From contig OX637396.1 of the NCBI GenBank assembly GCA_951799425.1, positions 12,003,701 to 12,067,700 on the forward strand: a DNA stretch of 64,000 nt, read 5' to 3'. Positions 11,301 through 24,230 of the stretch are shown piece by piece; the first letter of the stretch is position 1; each line of letters begins with the position of its first letter. The DNA is from Ilex aquifolium (Eukaryota; Streptophyta; Magnoliopsida; Aquifoliales; Aquifoliaceae). The translations under genes were made by a program, and so were the position numbers. The notes beneath the pieces are model-generated. The model was not told where the DNA came from. It saw only the letters and a list, made by a program, of their open reading frames with translations, and did not search any database.

Positions 11301-14300
11301 ACAACTACATCAAAAATATAAATGTTATAATAAGCACTAGAAGGGTTAGAGCGGATTATTCCTTTCTCATGGATCCTGCACGACCAACTTAGTGAAACAG
11401 CAGATCAAAGCCACCCTAGCTAGACTTCAAGATTGAATCACATTCAAAATCCCGAAGATTCGTTAAACTAATTCCAAGAATCAAACATTACAGGTGGCAG
11501 TCCCGCTACAAGATAAATTGAGTCCCCTACACATTCTTCTGTCTTCTTTGATGCTACTTTATACAAGGTATCATGGCCACCACAACTCCTTTTTGCTCAC
11601 ACATTCATTAGTCATCTTTTAAGCTATTCTTAACAATGTATCACTACCACTACAAATTCTATTACATTATTTTGATACATTCTAAACATGTCAGTTGTTA
11701 TTTCACAGTAGTCATCAAATTAAACCGTGAAAAAGTACATCTACACTGTAGAAATCAAAAGTTGAATTATAAAGAAAAGAAGAACTATATGGGCCTCGTC
11801 CCCAAAAATATCAGCAAATTAAGCATCTTCAATAATAAATAAGTCAATGCATCTATGTGACAGGGTAATTTCACACAAAATAACTTTTCATGAGTCTTGA
11901 CACTCTCCAAATCAGAACTGCTGCAGTTACTCTGCTACCAAATAATCCGAAGATGAACTTAAGGGACTACTTAATCCTGCGTTATTAAAAAATTGTAAAT
12001 TCAGTGAATCACAACCATAGAAGGGAGTCCCCGATTGATTCCAGGATGAACAAAGAGATGAAATAACAGTGATGACTGACCAATGAATGAGTAGTTGGCT
12101 AACCAACTCAGAAATATTATCAGGATAATACAAGAGGATTGATCTCTGATGACATAAAACCAGGAAGTTCAATATCCCTCTTTCATTTTGTCTTTTTCAT
12201 GAAAGACGGCATCCTTTCCACAGAGCCTTAGGGAACTAGGACTTGACACTGTGAAATGTATATTTCTTATAAGTGCATGGACCGAGTTATTGATTTCAAG
12301 CGCCTTCTAATTCTCCTGTTTGATTGTTTTACCTAGGGCATTAAGCATGCATGCAACACGTCAACAAGACAATCTAAGCAACCCCTTTTAAAACTATTTG
12401 CAACAAATCACAAAACAACCATGTAGTGAAGTTCGAATGCTCAAAACAGATAGTTAATAACCAATCAGAAAGAGTTTCAAAATCAAGAAAAAAAACAGAG
12501 GGTTGTCTTGCACCAAGGACCAAGAAAAAGTTACAAGAGCTCCTAGACACCTTATACAAAGTCCGAAAACCCTAAATCCTCAAAGATACTCTTCACATCA
12601 TGCAACAATGAGAACCCAATATTGCCAACTTGTCCACCTACGAGGGAAGATGCCTTACTTTGTCACCTGCAACAAATACATGCTCCTCATCAAATCAATG
12701 CGTCAAATTCAACAGAAGAGCCCTACCAAAACTCATCCAAATCTATGCATCTCACTCAGTTCACACCCCGCTCCAACCCACCCAAGACTTGTGGGTGGTT
12801 AGCTTCACTCATCCCAAGATATTCCATAAACGATCTGTTTCCACTGCTACAAAGTTCTACAATATGCATCAGATATCCAATAAATCTAAATAGCAAGGCA
12901 TTAGTTAGAAAGCCATCTTGGGTAGAAGTATGGGTGGGAAATGCATACATTGACTTTTCTTACAAAACAATCTTTTTATACCGACACAACCCACTTTTGC
13001 TCTCCATATGAATATTTTTGCACAACGAGGGGACTAGTTCAGTGGTTTAAATTCCGCCCGAACACCTTGAGATTGTGGGTTAGAACCTGAAGGCAATCGC
13101 TCTGTATAAATAATATAAAATGTTAGGTCTGTAGTTTGTACGTAGTTCACATTTCGCAAACCCCCATTTATGGAGACTAAACTTGATGCTATTTACGTGA
13201 ATATTTGTACATCCTTTCTATACCCGGTAGTCGTGTAGCCATCCGAATATTGAGTAGCGTTTTCTGAAGGCATTGCAACTAAAATTCTGGTGTGAAACTT
13301 CAAAAGGAGATCTGAAATTTCACAATACCATATGACTAACGTAGTACAAATTTAGATGTTTGGTTAAGATTTTTGTCTCTCTAGTAAAAGAACATCAAAT
13401 TATGAGTTTTGCATTACGAATACAAGTATTTCTACAAAACAACACCCAAGAAAAAGTATAGAACATAACACAAAAAGCAAGCATAATAGGTTTTTTGACC
13501 AGTAAATGACAGCATATGTAAAAGAGAGAAAATATAAAGAAAAGGGTGGTAAAAAATAAGCATGATTACCTTGTTTAGATAATTCATTTGGGTAATCACA
13601 CACATAATAACCACAATGGTAAAGGCCCATGTTTGGGGATATATTAGCTGATTCATTCCCGATAGTGTTAGCTTCAATGCAATTCCAATTGCTTTGACAC
13701 TCATGACCTGTCAGAGCATACCCCCTTGAATGAAATAAAAAAGAAGGAAATAACACGTGACAAAAGAAAATTTTAAAACAGACATACAACTGAAGTACCA
13801 ATACATACCGACAAGGAACCTACTAGCGAGCAAACTCCAATATAACACAGTATATGTGTCTGCCCATATTGTGGGATATAGTGGAATACGAGTATGAAGA
13901 CAATTGTTATCACAATTGCCGCATACAAAAGAAAAGCTGCAGAAAAGATGTATATGAACATTATGCCTGGTCCCATATAAAGAAAAGGCAAGCATGAAAC
14001 ACGGCATCTAACACTTTAAAAAAACTGCAAATACAGGTTATAAGATAGTCGGTGATACAGCCAATAACAATTACCTGGCTCAGTAGCAAGATCCCACACT
14101 TCTGTCACAGATTCAATCTCCCGTTCTTGTGGAGCATGAAGAACAATGGTGGTGGAACCCACAACGCACAGTGCACAACCAAGAATTCCAAAAATATGTA
14201 GCTTCTCTCGTAAAATAATATGTGCAAGCACGGCACTGCAATGTAACATTGGGATTAGCAGTCAACATCAGAGAATTAATCTAAATATTGCGTCTGAATT

Positions 14301-16614
14301 TCTAGCATGCCTGATTATAATGCTGAGTGCACCAAGAGGAGTGACCAGAATAGCTGGTGCAAATGCATAAGCAGCAAAATTGGCAATCTCTCCGACAATC
14401 ACTGCGACAATAGCAAAACACCCATAGAATCCAAAATTCTAGTCAAAATAAGACTATAAGCAACTCATTCAGCACGGTATAACAAAATCAAAATAGTCTT
14501 CACAAAATACTGTCATGATAATATGACAAAGAGAAAAGAATAAGAATAAAGATATAATAAGCAACGCATAGGGCAAAAAGTTACTCAAAGATTACAGGAC
14601 AAAGATTTTTAACACAAAAGAATAAATTGCTATAACATCAAAAATAAAATTTCCATACTGTGAAGTAATGACTGTTGAATACCCAAAAACTATACATACA
14701 TCATTAAACAACAACATATTTAGAATAGGGAGGAATCACTTGGAGCTAAATCTGAGTCCCAGCAGTTCTTAAAGAACATATACAACAAACTCAATCATTT
14801 GAACTACTTTAAAAAGCATGAAGAGACAAACAAAGTAAGCATCTCTACAGATCAACTCTCATTGTTAAGCACTTCTTTTTTTTTTTGTTGTTGAGGGGGG
14901 TTTTGTGGGGGGGGGGGGGGAGATTGAAATGCTTTATGGAGCTTAAACATGCAAGCTAAACTGTTTTCATAAATACTCCCAGGTAATCTAATTACTATAT
15001 AAGTTAGAATGTATAAACTCACTTGTTATCATGCCAACCCACCACAGAGGCTCATATAAGTATGAATATCCTCCAACTCCTGCGAAAAGAAGTCCACAGA
15101 ATTATTTTCATTGACGCTGTAATTCACAATGACCAAAAAATATGTTGTTAAACCCTAAAAGAAAATGCAAAAACAATGAATCAGAACATAACAAAAAACT
15201 ATTCCTCATGGCAACCCACATTAAACTTATTTCAAAGCTATGCTTATATGGGAGAAATAAAAAAATAACTGAAACAACTACAGGAGAATGGAGAAAAACT
15301 CCTCCATGGTGCCCTCTGGACTAGTGCTCTTGCAAGATAAGTCGATGGATCTGAGGAATGAAGGATAGCAGGTAACATGAGGCTACATTGTGCTAGAGTT
15401 CCAGCTCCCAATGTATTCCATTACTGGGAACAAAAATTCAATTTAAAAACTACAACCACTTTGTCAGGTTGCCGAGAGTTAAGAGATTGCCATGTTCATG
15501 AATGGAAAAAATAGCATAAGGAAGATTCAAACCACAGGTGATGCAAAACTCCAATCATCAACAGAATGGAACCCTCCATGGCTATGGCACTTCCAAGATG
15601 CCATATTTGGAAGATGGGTTTCCTGCTAAAGGAGATAGGATAGTTGGAGATTATTGTGAGGGCGTAGTATTGACTTGGTTTTTTGGTTTATCATTAGAAG
15701 TGACTGCCTTTCTACCCAAAAATAGATGGCAATTCTATTAATCAGCTGTAGTTGATCAACCTACAATATGTAGCATCTAAGAACAAGTAGCTTCTGCATT
15801 CTCATCATATCCAAGCAAATGTAGCTACACTCCAGTAAGCATTGCCAATTGGCCTCTCCTGGGTTGCTAAAGGAATATGAATTGCAAATGTTTTATGCCC
15901 AACATAATAGGACCGAGCACACCCACATGTGCGCCCCTTGGAGCAGGCAGACTAGTGCAGCCCACAAAGCAGAAGCATACAGTGATGAATAAAAAAGCAA
16001 CTGTAGACAGATGTGGAGGTTTTGCCTCAAATTTTAAGAATCCTAACTATGTGTGAATCCAAACTTTCCCTATAGGGCATCCCCAACTAATTGGTCTTTA
16101 CTTCCTAGTGCAATTTTATTTCCCCATATGCAGCTTATCATCCTGAACACAAGCTTCAGCGTGGAATCAACCGCATGCAATAATTGCCTTGTCAGACTAT
16201 AACATAACTACATGAAAGTTCGAGAACTATACCCATCCCTAAAGAACCCAGAGATCTAAACAATCAAAAACACTATCTAAGCAAATAGTATCATCCAAAA
16301 CTCCGAAAATTACTCCATTTGCACTGCAGAATCAATTTCTACAACTACACAATCGTCATTTGAGTAAGAAAATTCATATTTACAAATATCCTACTAATTT
16401 TGGGTGCCAAACATTTAAATTGGAAGTCAAAATGAGTCTAACTAATACCTGCCCTAACTCCAGAAGCGCCGGCTTTCTTTAAACCCTTTTTCTTAACAAT
16501 GAAGCTAGCACCGATGAAGAAGCTTGAAGACAAAGCCAAAACCAAACCCTTGATGTTGTCAGAGGACATGCCCTTGTACGAATCTCTCCAGCTATGAGTC
16601 ACCTCCGACGCCAT
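8307..16614 (-). CDS. NIPA-type magnesium transporter, 9 exons
   Basis: The product is a probable multi-pass Mg2+ transporter of the plant NIPA family. The exons, 5' to 3', are 16449-16614, 15023-15079, 14311-14401, 14075-14235, 13809-13936, 13570-13707, 11132-11224, 8636-8741 and 8307-8407. They sum to 1041 bp and give a 346-residue frame without stops, the usual family length. Conserved stretches are [125 protein letters not shown] and a hydrophilic tail [17 protein letters not shown]. The start at 16614 ([15 protein letters not shown]) agrees with plant homologues. All introns are GT-AG except intron 3 (14236-14310), which has a GC donor. The 5' leader carries a CT/GA tract (about 16820-16840). 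Which paralogue of the family it is cannot be decided from the sequence alone. Confidence 0.95.
9960..10770. mobile_element. Non-autonomous hAT-like element in NIPA intron 7
   Basis: The left end starts CAGGGGCAGAGCTAC. The right end, reversed, starts CTAGGGATGAAGCCAGG. Both resemble the CAGGGGCGGAGCCAGG ends of plant hAT elements, including the element at 48198-63303. The flanks GAACCAGT and GACCCAAC match in 5 of 8 positions, a weak duplication. Inside are a long C run (about 10068-10086) and, near 10490-10625, sequence ending in a poly-A stretch that looks like a LINE or other retroposon tail. No transposase domain is seen. Confidence 0.5.
13022..13145 (+). mobile_element. tRNA-derived SINE in NIPA intron 6
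   Basis: An A-box-like phrase, ACTAGTTCAGTGGTTT, near 13033, is followed about 40 bp later by a B-box-like phrase, GTGGGTTAGAACCTG, near 13075. This is the internal pol III promoter pattern of plant SINEs. The body appears to run on into TA-rich sequence and its 3' end is uncertain. Confidence 0.5.
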
Positions 16615-16949
16615 CACTGATAAATCAAACCCCTAATCCTCACAATTTCATTTCTCTATTGTATAACCCAACGCTAACACTTAGCTTCAAGCACGAACTA
16701 AGCAAATTCGGTAAGATGTGGATCTCGTATATAGAACCAGACGTCTATAACTATGTGGTTGTGAATATAGAGGATGAAATTGATGCCTTAAATGGGGTTT
16801 TGAAGATATGTCGGTGAAGAGAGAGAGAGAGAGAGAGAGTGGTTGGCACAGCTGGGACTGAAGTTTCTTAGATCGGAGCAGGAGAGAGATGGAGGGAAGG
16901 AGCAAACGGTGTATTTTACTTGATTTTTTTAGCCAAAGGAAAGGAAAAA

Positions 16950-17421
16950 GGGAGAATTTCGCTTTGAACCCTAAATTTTTTTTTAAATTCCCACTTTATA
17001 CTCTCAAAATAAAATTTCTCAAATTATACCTCTAAAGTATCAAAATTGTTGCTTCAGTTACCTTCCTCTCAAAGATAAAATTTCTCACATTAGATCTTAA
17101 AATATTAAAAGTGTTGCAAGATGGCTCTTCTATTAGCATTCATTATTTTTCATCAAAAAACTCTCCATTGACTAGTCATATTATAATATTATGGGTAATC
17201 CCTGCCTTCACGCTCTGTGTAATAGATTTAGGGGAGGAAAAAAATTTAATGTGAATGATTTGATAGAGATGTTGGTGACCGTTGGATGAGTCTATTTAAG
17301 ATTGTCAGATGAGCTTATTGAAGCATGCTCTATTTTATATTATTACAATATTTTTAATATATTAAAGGTATAATATAAAAAATTTAATTTTTGAGGGTAT
17401 AAAATAAAGTGCTATTCTCTC
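16950..17421. mobile_element. 472-bp foldback MITE (Mutator type) upstream of NIPA
   Basis: The ends are long imperfect inverted repeats (GGGAGAATTTCGCTTT at the left, GAGAGAATAGCACTTT reversed at the right) that continue with CACTTTATACTCTCAAA-type text on both arms. The 9-bp sequence AAGGAAAAA flanks it exactly (16941-16949 and 17422-17430). It lies about 335 bp upstream of the NIPA start codon. The arms resemble those of the elements at 32392-32980. Confidence 0.8.
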
Positions 17422-17430
17422 AAGGAAAAA

Positions 17431-18305
17431 TACACCAACGACCCTATAATTTGATTCTAGTTTTATATGGGACCTGAGAAACTGCAGAGAGTGATACATT
17501 GTCAATTTTATATATGACACGACTCGATAAAAATCGATACATTTAAAAATGACACGACCAATTACCAACAGATAAAATAAGTTAGATTAGTGTTATACAC
17601 AAATCAAAATATTTAGCTAGTATTGTATATAAAAAATAAATATATTTTTTTTATTTTTTAATTCCTTTACATAATATTATATGAATTGTCATATAATTTT
17701 TTATTGACACTTGACACTAAATTGACAAGAGCCGAAGTAATATCTTACCTAATAGGGAACGTGATAATAAAATCTCAAAATTTCTAATCAATTCATTCAG
17801 TATTTTCATAATTTTCACATTTTAATTATGTATTATATATATTAATACCCCAATCCCTCTATCTGGAATTATTGATTCAAACTCTTTGTTATAGGATAAA
17901 ATATACTTCTCCTCTGCATTTAGTATGATTTTTTCTCTACGAGGATCGTAATTGGAATAGTCTTTGTAGAGACCATCTCTTACAAGCATGTTAATTGTCA
18001 GGGGAGGAGGAGAGAGAAATGAGCTTAAACCCTTGATTTTAAGAAGAAAAAATTTTACAAACACTGATCGAATGTATTTTTGTTAATTCAACATTAATAC
18101 GATGAAATAATTTCCTAACCAAACAACCGATTGGATTAAATAACTACTATCCAACATTTATGTTGTGTATTGTCAAACACTAGATAAAATTACGTATTAT
18201 TCTAATATCCTATTAAATCTTGTCTTTTGTTCTTCTATATTGTATTAGACTGAATTACTCTATTTAATCTATCTATTTTTAATGCTGCAACCAAACGAGT
18301 TCAAA
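17431..18305. other. AT-rich intergenic sequence
   Basis: I see no gene and no clear element here. Short open frames are AT-rich and show no domain. Confidence 0.5.
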
Positions 18306-19999
18306 GAGTGCTATTTCCCTAGACCAAAGGCCCCCATTAGTATCACTTTACTCACTCAGTTCTCCCACTAAAAGTCAAAAGATATAAGTTCAGGGATCAT
18401 GAACCATACAAATAAGTTAGTTGAACATTCATGACGCCAAACCTCATTCGTAGGTTTTCTTAAAAACGCATTTATTATGATGTACAAAACAAGGTAAAAG
18501 ACTACCCTTTCTAGATAGAGAAACATGCTCGGTTCAACCACATTTTCTTAAAACTAGTGTTTTCATCGTACTACTCAAACCACTGAAAAAATAGAATAAG
18601 TTTCGCAAGATGGGCGATCACATGCTCAATATACTAATCGGATTCTACGATAAACACGGATTGAAAATAACACAACATTTCATAGTGATTAGAATTTAAA
18701 TAAGCTTTTAAAGATATATATAACATATAGCAAAGTATTTCAGTATCATAAATAAAAATTTGCTCAAATCAAGTATTCACAATTCAAAATATCTTGAAAA
18801 TATCAGTATCGAAAATCATTCAGTACCAAATCAGTACTCGCAGTGTGCTAATATCAGAAATCAACTAGTACCAACCTCAATAATGTTGTCATACTAGGAG
18901 AACAAAAACCAATGCGACCACACAAGTCCATAGGACATCTCCAATGCCTCGATATCAAACAATAACTTTTTAAGGAGATTGCACCCCAAGGAAGATATAT
19001 GCTTACTCACTCTGTCGGTACCCGGGCCTGAAAATCATTGGGCGACCACAATCGATAAACTCAGTCAAACCTCTATGTTTTAGCAACCTAACTCATGGGC
19101 CCTTTGTCGTTCAACCCTGTGTGCACAATACTTTTCACAAAAAAGATTCGAGTAATCAATTTCACAAAACATGTCTCAATAGCTCAACGGTTTAATACTT
19201 TGCAGTCCACAGCTCCGAAGAGCATCGTCAAATCCAAAGTCAAAACCATGATTTACTCTCAATCATGTTAGTCAATAATATTTATGAAAACATGTATAAA
19301 AATGGCTTGAATATGAAAAAGAGTTCAAAAATCCAAGCTCAATACAAAACTAGATAACATATCACAGTCTCGTTTCTGATGTCTGAACAGTTGTCACAAA
19401 TTAAATAGTTGAACATTTTATAGGTGATTCAATGACAAGTCTCTAAGATCTATAAAAGTATAAAAATAAACTTGATTTGGTCAAAAATTGCAATGGCCGT
19501 GAAAGTCAGGTCCAGTAAAGGGTAAAATGGTCATTTTAGTGTGATATGCAAACGGTGTTAGAATAGAGCAAACAAATATAGTTGGAAAGCTCGTAAAATA
19601 AGGAGGAGCATAGTAGTTCAAGCCACCACCCACCTCCTCGGTCACCCCCTCTCTTGCGCTTTCACCCGCTTGCGGGGTGGCTGGTGGTGGTTGACCACTC
19701 CTCCTCCTATTTCTTCTTCAGAAATTTGGTTTTTGACCCACTTTTCACATTTGTCTCTCCCTCGATACAAAATCTTTTTTTATGATTCAAAATCCTATAT
19801 TGCTTATTTTGCCCCCTGTTTCGAACCATAATCTTGGGTTGAGGGGTGGCTCAAGACAATTAGGGGCCTAAAACGATACTTCTAAATGAGACATTCTATG
19901 TTTAATATTAATATTTTTTATTTAAAATTAATTTTTCTTACTTTTTGAGTTGCAAAAAGTATTAATTAAGTTTTTATATTCAAGTTTTGTTACCATATC

Positions 20000-20740
20000 T
20001 TTTTCAATTGATAGTATCGCTAATCCAGTTAATCTTTATTGTGACATAATCGATCTTACGTAAGATTTTATCTATTTTAATTTTGAAAAACTTATTTCCG
20101 CATAAGCAACTGTTACAGAAATTGTTAATAATATTATATAAGCAATGCATGCATTTGGAAAAGAATCTAACTTTTTTATATAAATTAGTATCTCAATTGG
20201 AGTATTTTCTTTCGTTTGTAAAATTTCTTTTAAAACATTTAGTTCTAAAAATAAATATAAGCCATCAATATCGGAAAAAAATTCGTGTTTTAAGAAACAT
20301 TCGAGATCCAAACAATATTGTTTTAAACTATCATTAGTCAATGATTTTAAATTTTCTAAGTTAAATAAAAAATAAAACATATTTTCGTACTTTTGTAATT
20401 GTTCAAATCTACTCTATTTTATTATCTTTTATTTCAATATTTTATACTTCCATATTTTTTATTTCATTATCTTTTATTTCAATATTTTTTATTTTATTCT
20501 CTTCTATTTCATTATCTACTTGCTCATTTTCAAAATTTTCATATAAATTTTTTGTTACATTATTTTTGTTACTAATAAGAAATTTATCAAGAGATCATTT
20601 TTGAGATTCTATTAGTTGATCTATTGTTCTTTTCTTTTTTTAATTTTTTGTATCCACTTGGTTGTCTTATAGGTGTCATATTATTAATATATTATAACTA
20701 TATAACAACCAAACAAACGCAAACAAACACAATATATAGT
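20000..20740 (-). pseudogene. hAT transposase remnant (N-terminal scrap joined to dimerisation domain)
   Basis: On the minus strand, from about 20680, the text reads MTPIRQPSGYK and then KR-rich sequence resembling the start of ZMYM1-like hAT transposases. At 20380-20072 an open stretch matches the hAT C-terminal dimerisation region (CLDLECFLKHEFFSDIDG, then a hydrophobic LLTISVTVAYAEISFSKLK). The central catalytic part is missing, and frames are broken between and after these pieces. The element is therefore non-autonomous. Confidence 0.65.
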
Positions 20741-20937
20741 ATAGTTAAAATATATAACAAAAAAATTTAAAATTATAAAATAATAGAACCTGATTTGAAT
20801 GATCTCAAATGTTGGCTTTTTGGTTCTAAATCATATCCCTTATGTTGTAATGAAAACTCGAGTTGATGATGGAGGATGGAGGCCGAGTCACCGTCTCACC
20901 ATTTGTATGTTACCGTGAGTCTGATCTGTGAGTTGAG

Positions 20938-20941
<4 letters not shown>

Positions 20942-20981
<40 letters not shown>
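20942..20981. repeat. (GA)20 microsatellite
   Basis: About twenty GA units lie within the 5' leader region of the decayed hAT element. Shorter GA runs follow at 21012-21070. Confidence 0.95.
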
Positions 20982-20984
<3 letters not shown>

Positions 20985-21489
20985 AGAGTTTTTTTTTGTT
21001 TCAGTTTAATGAGAGAGAGAAAGAAAAAGAAGAATTACTTTTGTGTTGGTTTACCGAGAGAGAGAGAGTTAAAAGTAAGGTATGATTTGACTTTTTGATT
21101 TTTTTTAATTTGATATGACCTTTCAGTTAAGCCTTTTTTTTTTTTTTTATACTGTTAATTTTTTTTAGATATTTAATAGGGAAATTTGGAGGCCGGTTCC
21201 TCTATATGGACTTGTTTGGACTTAAGTCCGTCAAAGAAACTTATTTGTTATGAAGTCCATTTTTTGTCAATTTTATCATACTATCCCTTCCCTTTAGAAG
21301 TGAAATAAAACTAAAAATTAAAAACTCCTAAATCTTAGGAGTTTGACTAACATTAAAATCTCTTCTCTCTCATATCTATCTATATCCATATATAGGTTAA
21401 GAGTTTGACTAACATTAAAATTTTGCCTCTCTCTTATCTATCTATATTCATATATAGGTTAGGTGCATATATATATATATATATATATA

Positions 21490-21915
21490 TAGTAACATTA
21501 AAAATAAAAAATAGTAACATTCAAATACAAAAAAAGTTATGATTTGGATAAAAAAAATAATACATTTAAACACAAAAAAATAGTAACATTTAAACATAAA
21601 AAAAAATTGAAACATTCAATATTAATATTTTTAAAAAATAACAACAGTAACATGTTCAACAAAAATTGTAACATACTTAACAATAATTATTTCTCTCAAA
21701 TTCAAACGCAAAAAATAGTACCATTCAAACACAAAAAATAGTAATATTAAAAAATAAAACAAATAGTAACATTGAATATTAATATTTAGTAAAATAATAG
21801 TAGTAACATGCTCAACAAAAACAGTAACATGCTCAAAATAATAGGAACATGAACAGTAACATACTCAACAAAAGTAGTAACATGAACAGTAACATAATAA
21901 AAAAAATAGTAACAT
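21490..21915. repeat. Degenerate AGTAACAT minisatellite
   Basis: Some fifteen to twenty loose copies of an AAAATAGTAACATT-like unit with variable spacing fill the left half of the nested MULE. No open frame of note is present. Confidence 0.7.
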
Positions 21916-22132
21916 GAATTTGATATATATATATATATATATATACCACTTTCCTCACCATAGCACTATCACCATCGTCACCTCCCGAGCAACGTCAACC
22001 ATCACGTTGTCATCACCTCCACAACAACGCTCACCACCACACAAAAGCTCATTCAAGTTCCACTTCGATGGCTCTTTTTTACTCCACACCACCGCCACCA
22101 CTATACTTGCATCATCTCATAACAACCCAGCG

Positions 22133-22133
<1 letters not shown>

Positions 22134-22184
<51 letters not shown>

Positions 22185-22206
22185 AATTTGATATATATAT
22201 ATATAA

Positions 22207-22237
<31 letters not shown>

Positions 22238-22340
22238 TGAATTTGAATTTTAAATTTATGATGGAGATTTTATATATATATATATAGAGAGAGAGAGAGA
22301 AAGAGCTTTGAATTTGATATATATATAGAGAGAGAGAGAT
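22134..22340. repeat. Repeated (TA)n(GA)n blocks
   Basis: Four blocks each consist of a TA run followed by a GA run, then TTTGAATTTGA-type text. The whole block appears to have been duplicated several times within the nested MULE. Confidence 0.85.
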
Positions 22341-24230
22341 CTTTGAATTTGAATTTTAAATTTATGATGGAGATTTTATTGACATATTTTAATTGACCTT
22401 GAATTAAGGGATAACAATTTCCAAAATAGGAAATTAATTTAACTTCCTTTCAAGGAAGGGTATTTTTGAGATAAAAAAAAAAAGTGGACTTAAGTCATTA
22501 CATATAATTTTAAACATGGACTTAGCCCCTTATAAGTTTCCTTGCCGGACTCATCTCCAAACAAGTACATCTAGGGGGACTCACTTCCAATTTTCACTAT
22601 TTAATATTTGGATTGGATTATGGGCCTAAATGATTGATTGGACTTATATTTTTATAAGGTTTTTTTTACATGGGTTATTTACGGTGTTTAAAAATTTGGG
22701 ACCTTCCTTTAAAATTGGGCCTAAAGCCCAGGCTTTTTTAAACATGTTGTTGGGCCGGCCCTAATGTTCAACTTATGTCCAGGTTTGAAGGAATCCAAGC
22801 TCAAAAACTCTGACTCAATTATTTTTTTACACTTGTTCAGATCTGTAAATTTATTTTTGACCATCCAAATGACTAAATCAATTAAAACCAGTCCCAAAAA
22901 TGGATTCCCTGGCCCCAAAAACATTGGACATGGTCCCCCTTAAAGCTCAAAACATAATTTTTCAAAAGCCCAAACATAAACTAGGGTTTGTGTTTTCTTT
23001 TAACACAGATAATGACAAGCTCTCAAACTTAAAATATGACATCAATGAAGCATAAAGAAACTTACCCTAAGTTGGTTTTCCAGATGGAGCCTTGTATGCA
23101 AAGATTCAAGCTTCTCTCTCTTCCTTTTGTATTTTTCTTGCAATCCAATCCATTTGCCAACTTATTTCCTTTCTTATACCACCCAAGTAGCAGAATCATC
23201 CTTTGCAAGGCAACAATGAGCAAGAGGAGGACAACTCCTCCTTGCTTTTTGTAAGACCACCATTGGATAACATTTTTGGTAATTTTCCAATTTTCCAATT
23301 TCTTTTTTTTTTTCAACTTAATACTTAATTTCCGAATATCATTTTTCTTAAACCAAGAAAATACATCTCTTTCTCATTTCGATCCGATTTAAACTTTATC
23401 AGATGATTTTACCTTTATCGTTATTTGCGCGATTTCATACCAATCACATCACTATGACTTATTCAACCACAATTAGTTCAATATTCAAACCCTTATTTTT
23501 TATTAACAAGCTCGGGTGTTAGTCTTATTACTTCAAAAAAAAATTCAATTTTGCTTTTTCAAAAGAAACTTAGAAACCAAAATAAAACCATTCCCCACTA
23601 GCAACCCCAAAAGGTGAATCAGAGCTCGAATGGTCGCCCTCCCCCCTTGGGGATTTTATCTATGTTCCATGAGGGAGAACGAAAGTAATGCTATAGTTAT
23701 TCGTTCTTTTTGCTTTGAAAATAACCTAAAATGACAATAAAAGCCTTATAACGATATTTTAAAGACCTTAATTCATCCCCGCCCTTAAAGACAGGCTACT
23801 TAAAGAAAGAAGACTTAATACTCATAAAGACAGTCATAAAAGAATGAAAGAGAAAAAAAAATAGTAGAAAAGAGAAACTCCTCTGTCGAGGAAGGGATTC
23901 GATTGCCTTCCACCCTTTATATAAGAGATTCTTTGGAGCTAGCCACCCTAAGAAGACAAGGACAACTGCAATGCATAATAGCAGAATTGGTTACAACTCT
24001 TGCTCTCTCTTTCACTCTTCGTCTAGAAGCACCACAGCCAGGTAACTACTCTTGCTGGGTTTAGAACCTGCTACTCTATTGGAATTGAAAACAATACAAA
24101 TCAAAATGATAGCAACGACAGAAATTGACACATAAATATAATATTATCTAATTTTATCCTCAAACTTTTTAAATGAATTTTGAAACTGATGCATTGGTAT
24201 ATATGAGATCTATTATTTTACTGTTATTAT

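Larger units (their letters stand above)
21179..22597. mobile_element. Non-autonomous MULE, 1419 bp, nested in hAT
   Basis: The terminal inverted repeats are about 85 bp at roughly 75% identity: GGGAAATTTGGAGG at the left and GTGAAAATTGGAAG reversed at the right, with ACTTGTTTGGA and GAAACTTAT shared further in. A perfect 9-bp duplication, TATTTAATA, flanks the element (21170-21178 and 22598-22606). The interior has no transposase. It consists of AGTAACATT-type degenerate repeats (about 21490-21915) and TA/GA microsatellites. Confidence 0.85.
19843..22766 (-). mobile_element. hAT element, internally deleted, with nested MULE
   Basis: The left end reads GAGGGGTGGCTCAAGAC and the right end, reversed, reads TTAGGGCCGGCCCAAC. 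These are the GGCCGGCCC/GGCTCAAG-type termini of a common plant hAT family. On the minus strand a transposase N-terminal scrap and a C-terminal dimerisation scrap remain (20072-20740). A 1.4-kb MULE sits at 21179-22597. No clean 8-bp duplication was found at the outer ends. Confidence 0.6.
18310..23640. mobile_element. Old Ty3/gypsy-like LTR sequence, interrupted by a hAT element
   Basis: The stretches 18310-19842 and 22767-23640 read like parts of a long plant gypsy-type LTR or its flank. They share phrases with 38900-39850 (for example, AAAAATGGATTCC followed by a C-rich phrase, then CTAGGGTTT or CCCTAGTTT), and both regions carry short-range matches in the same order. The element is a broken fossil with no recognisable protein part, and a hAT element with a nested MULE splits it. 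The assignment rests on this internal similarity and on general resemblance, so it is tentative. Confidence 0.35.

Noticed and set aside
12503-13011. Several plus-strand frames of 87-129 residues
   Set aside because: They lie within NIPA intron 6, have no recognisable domain, and overlap each other in different frames.
13022-13145. A functional tRNA gene
   Set aside because: A- and B-box-like phrases are present, but no cloverleaf with acceptor stem can be drawn. A SINE is more likely.
13400-14007. Overlapping minus-strand open frames of 133 and 98 residues
   Set aside because: They are read-through of NIPA exons 5 and 6 into introns. The spliced frame accounts for the conserved residues.
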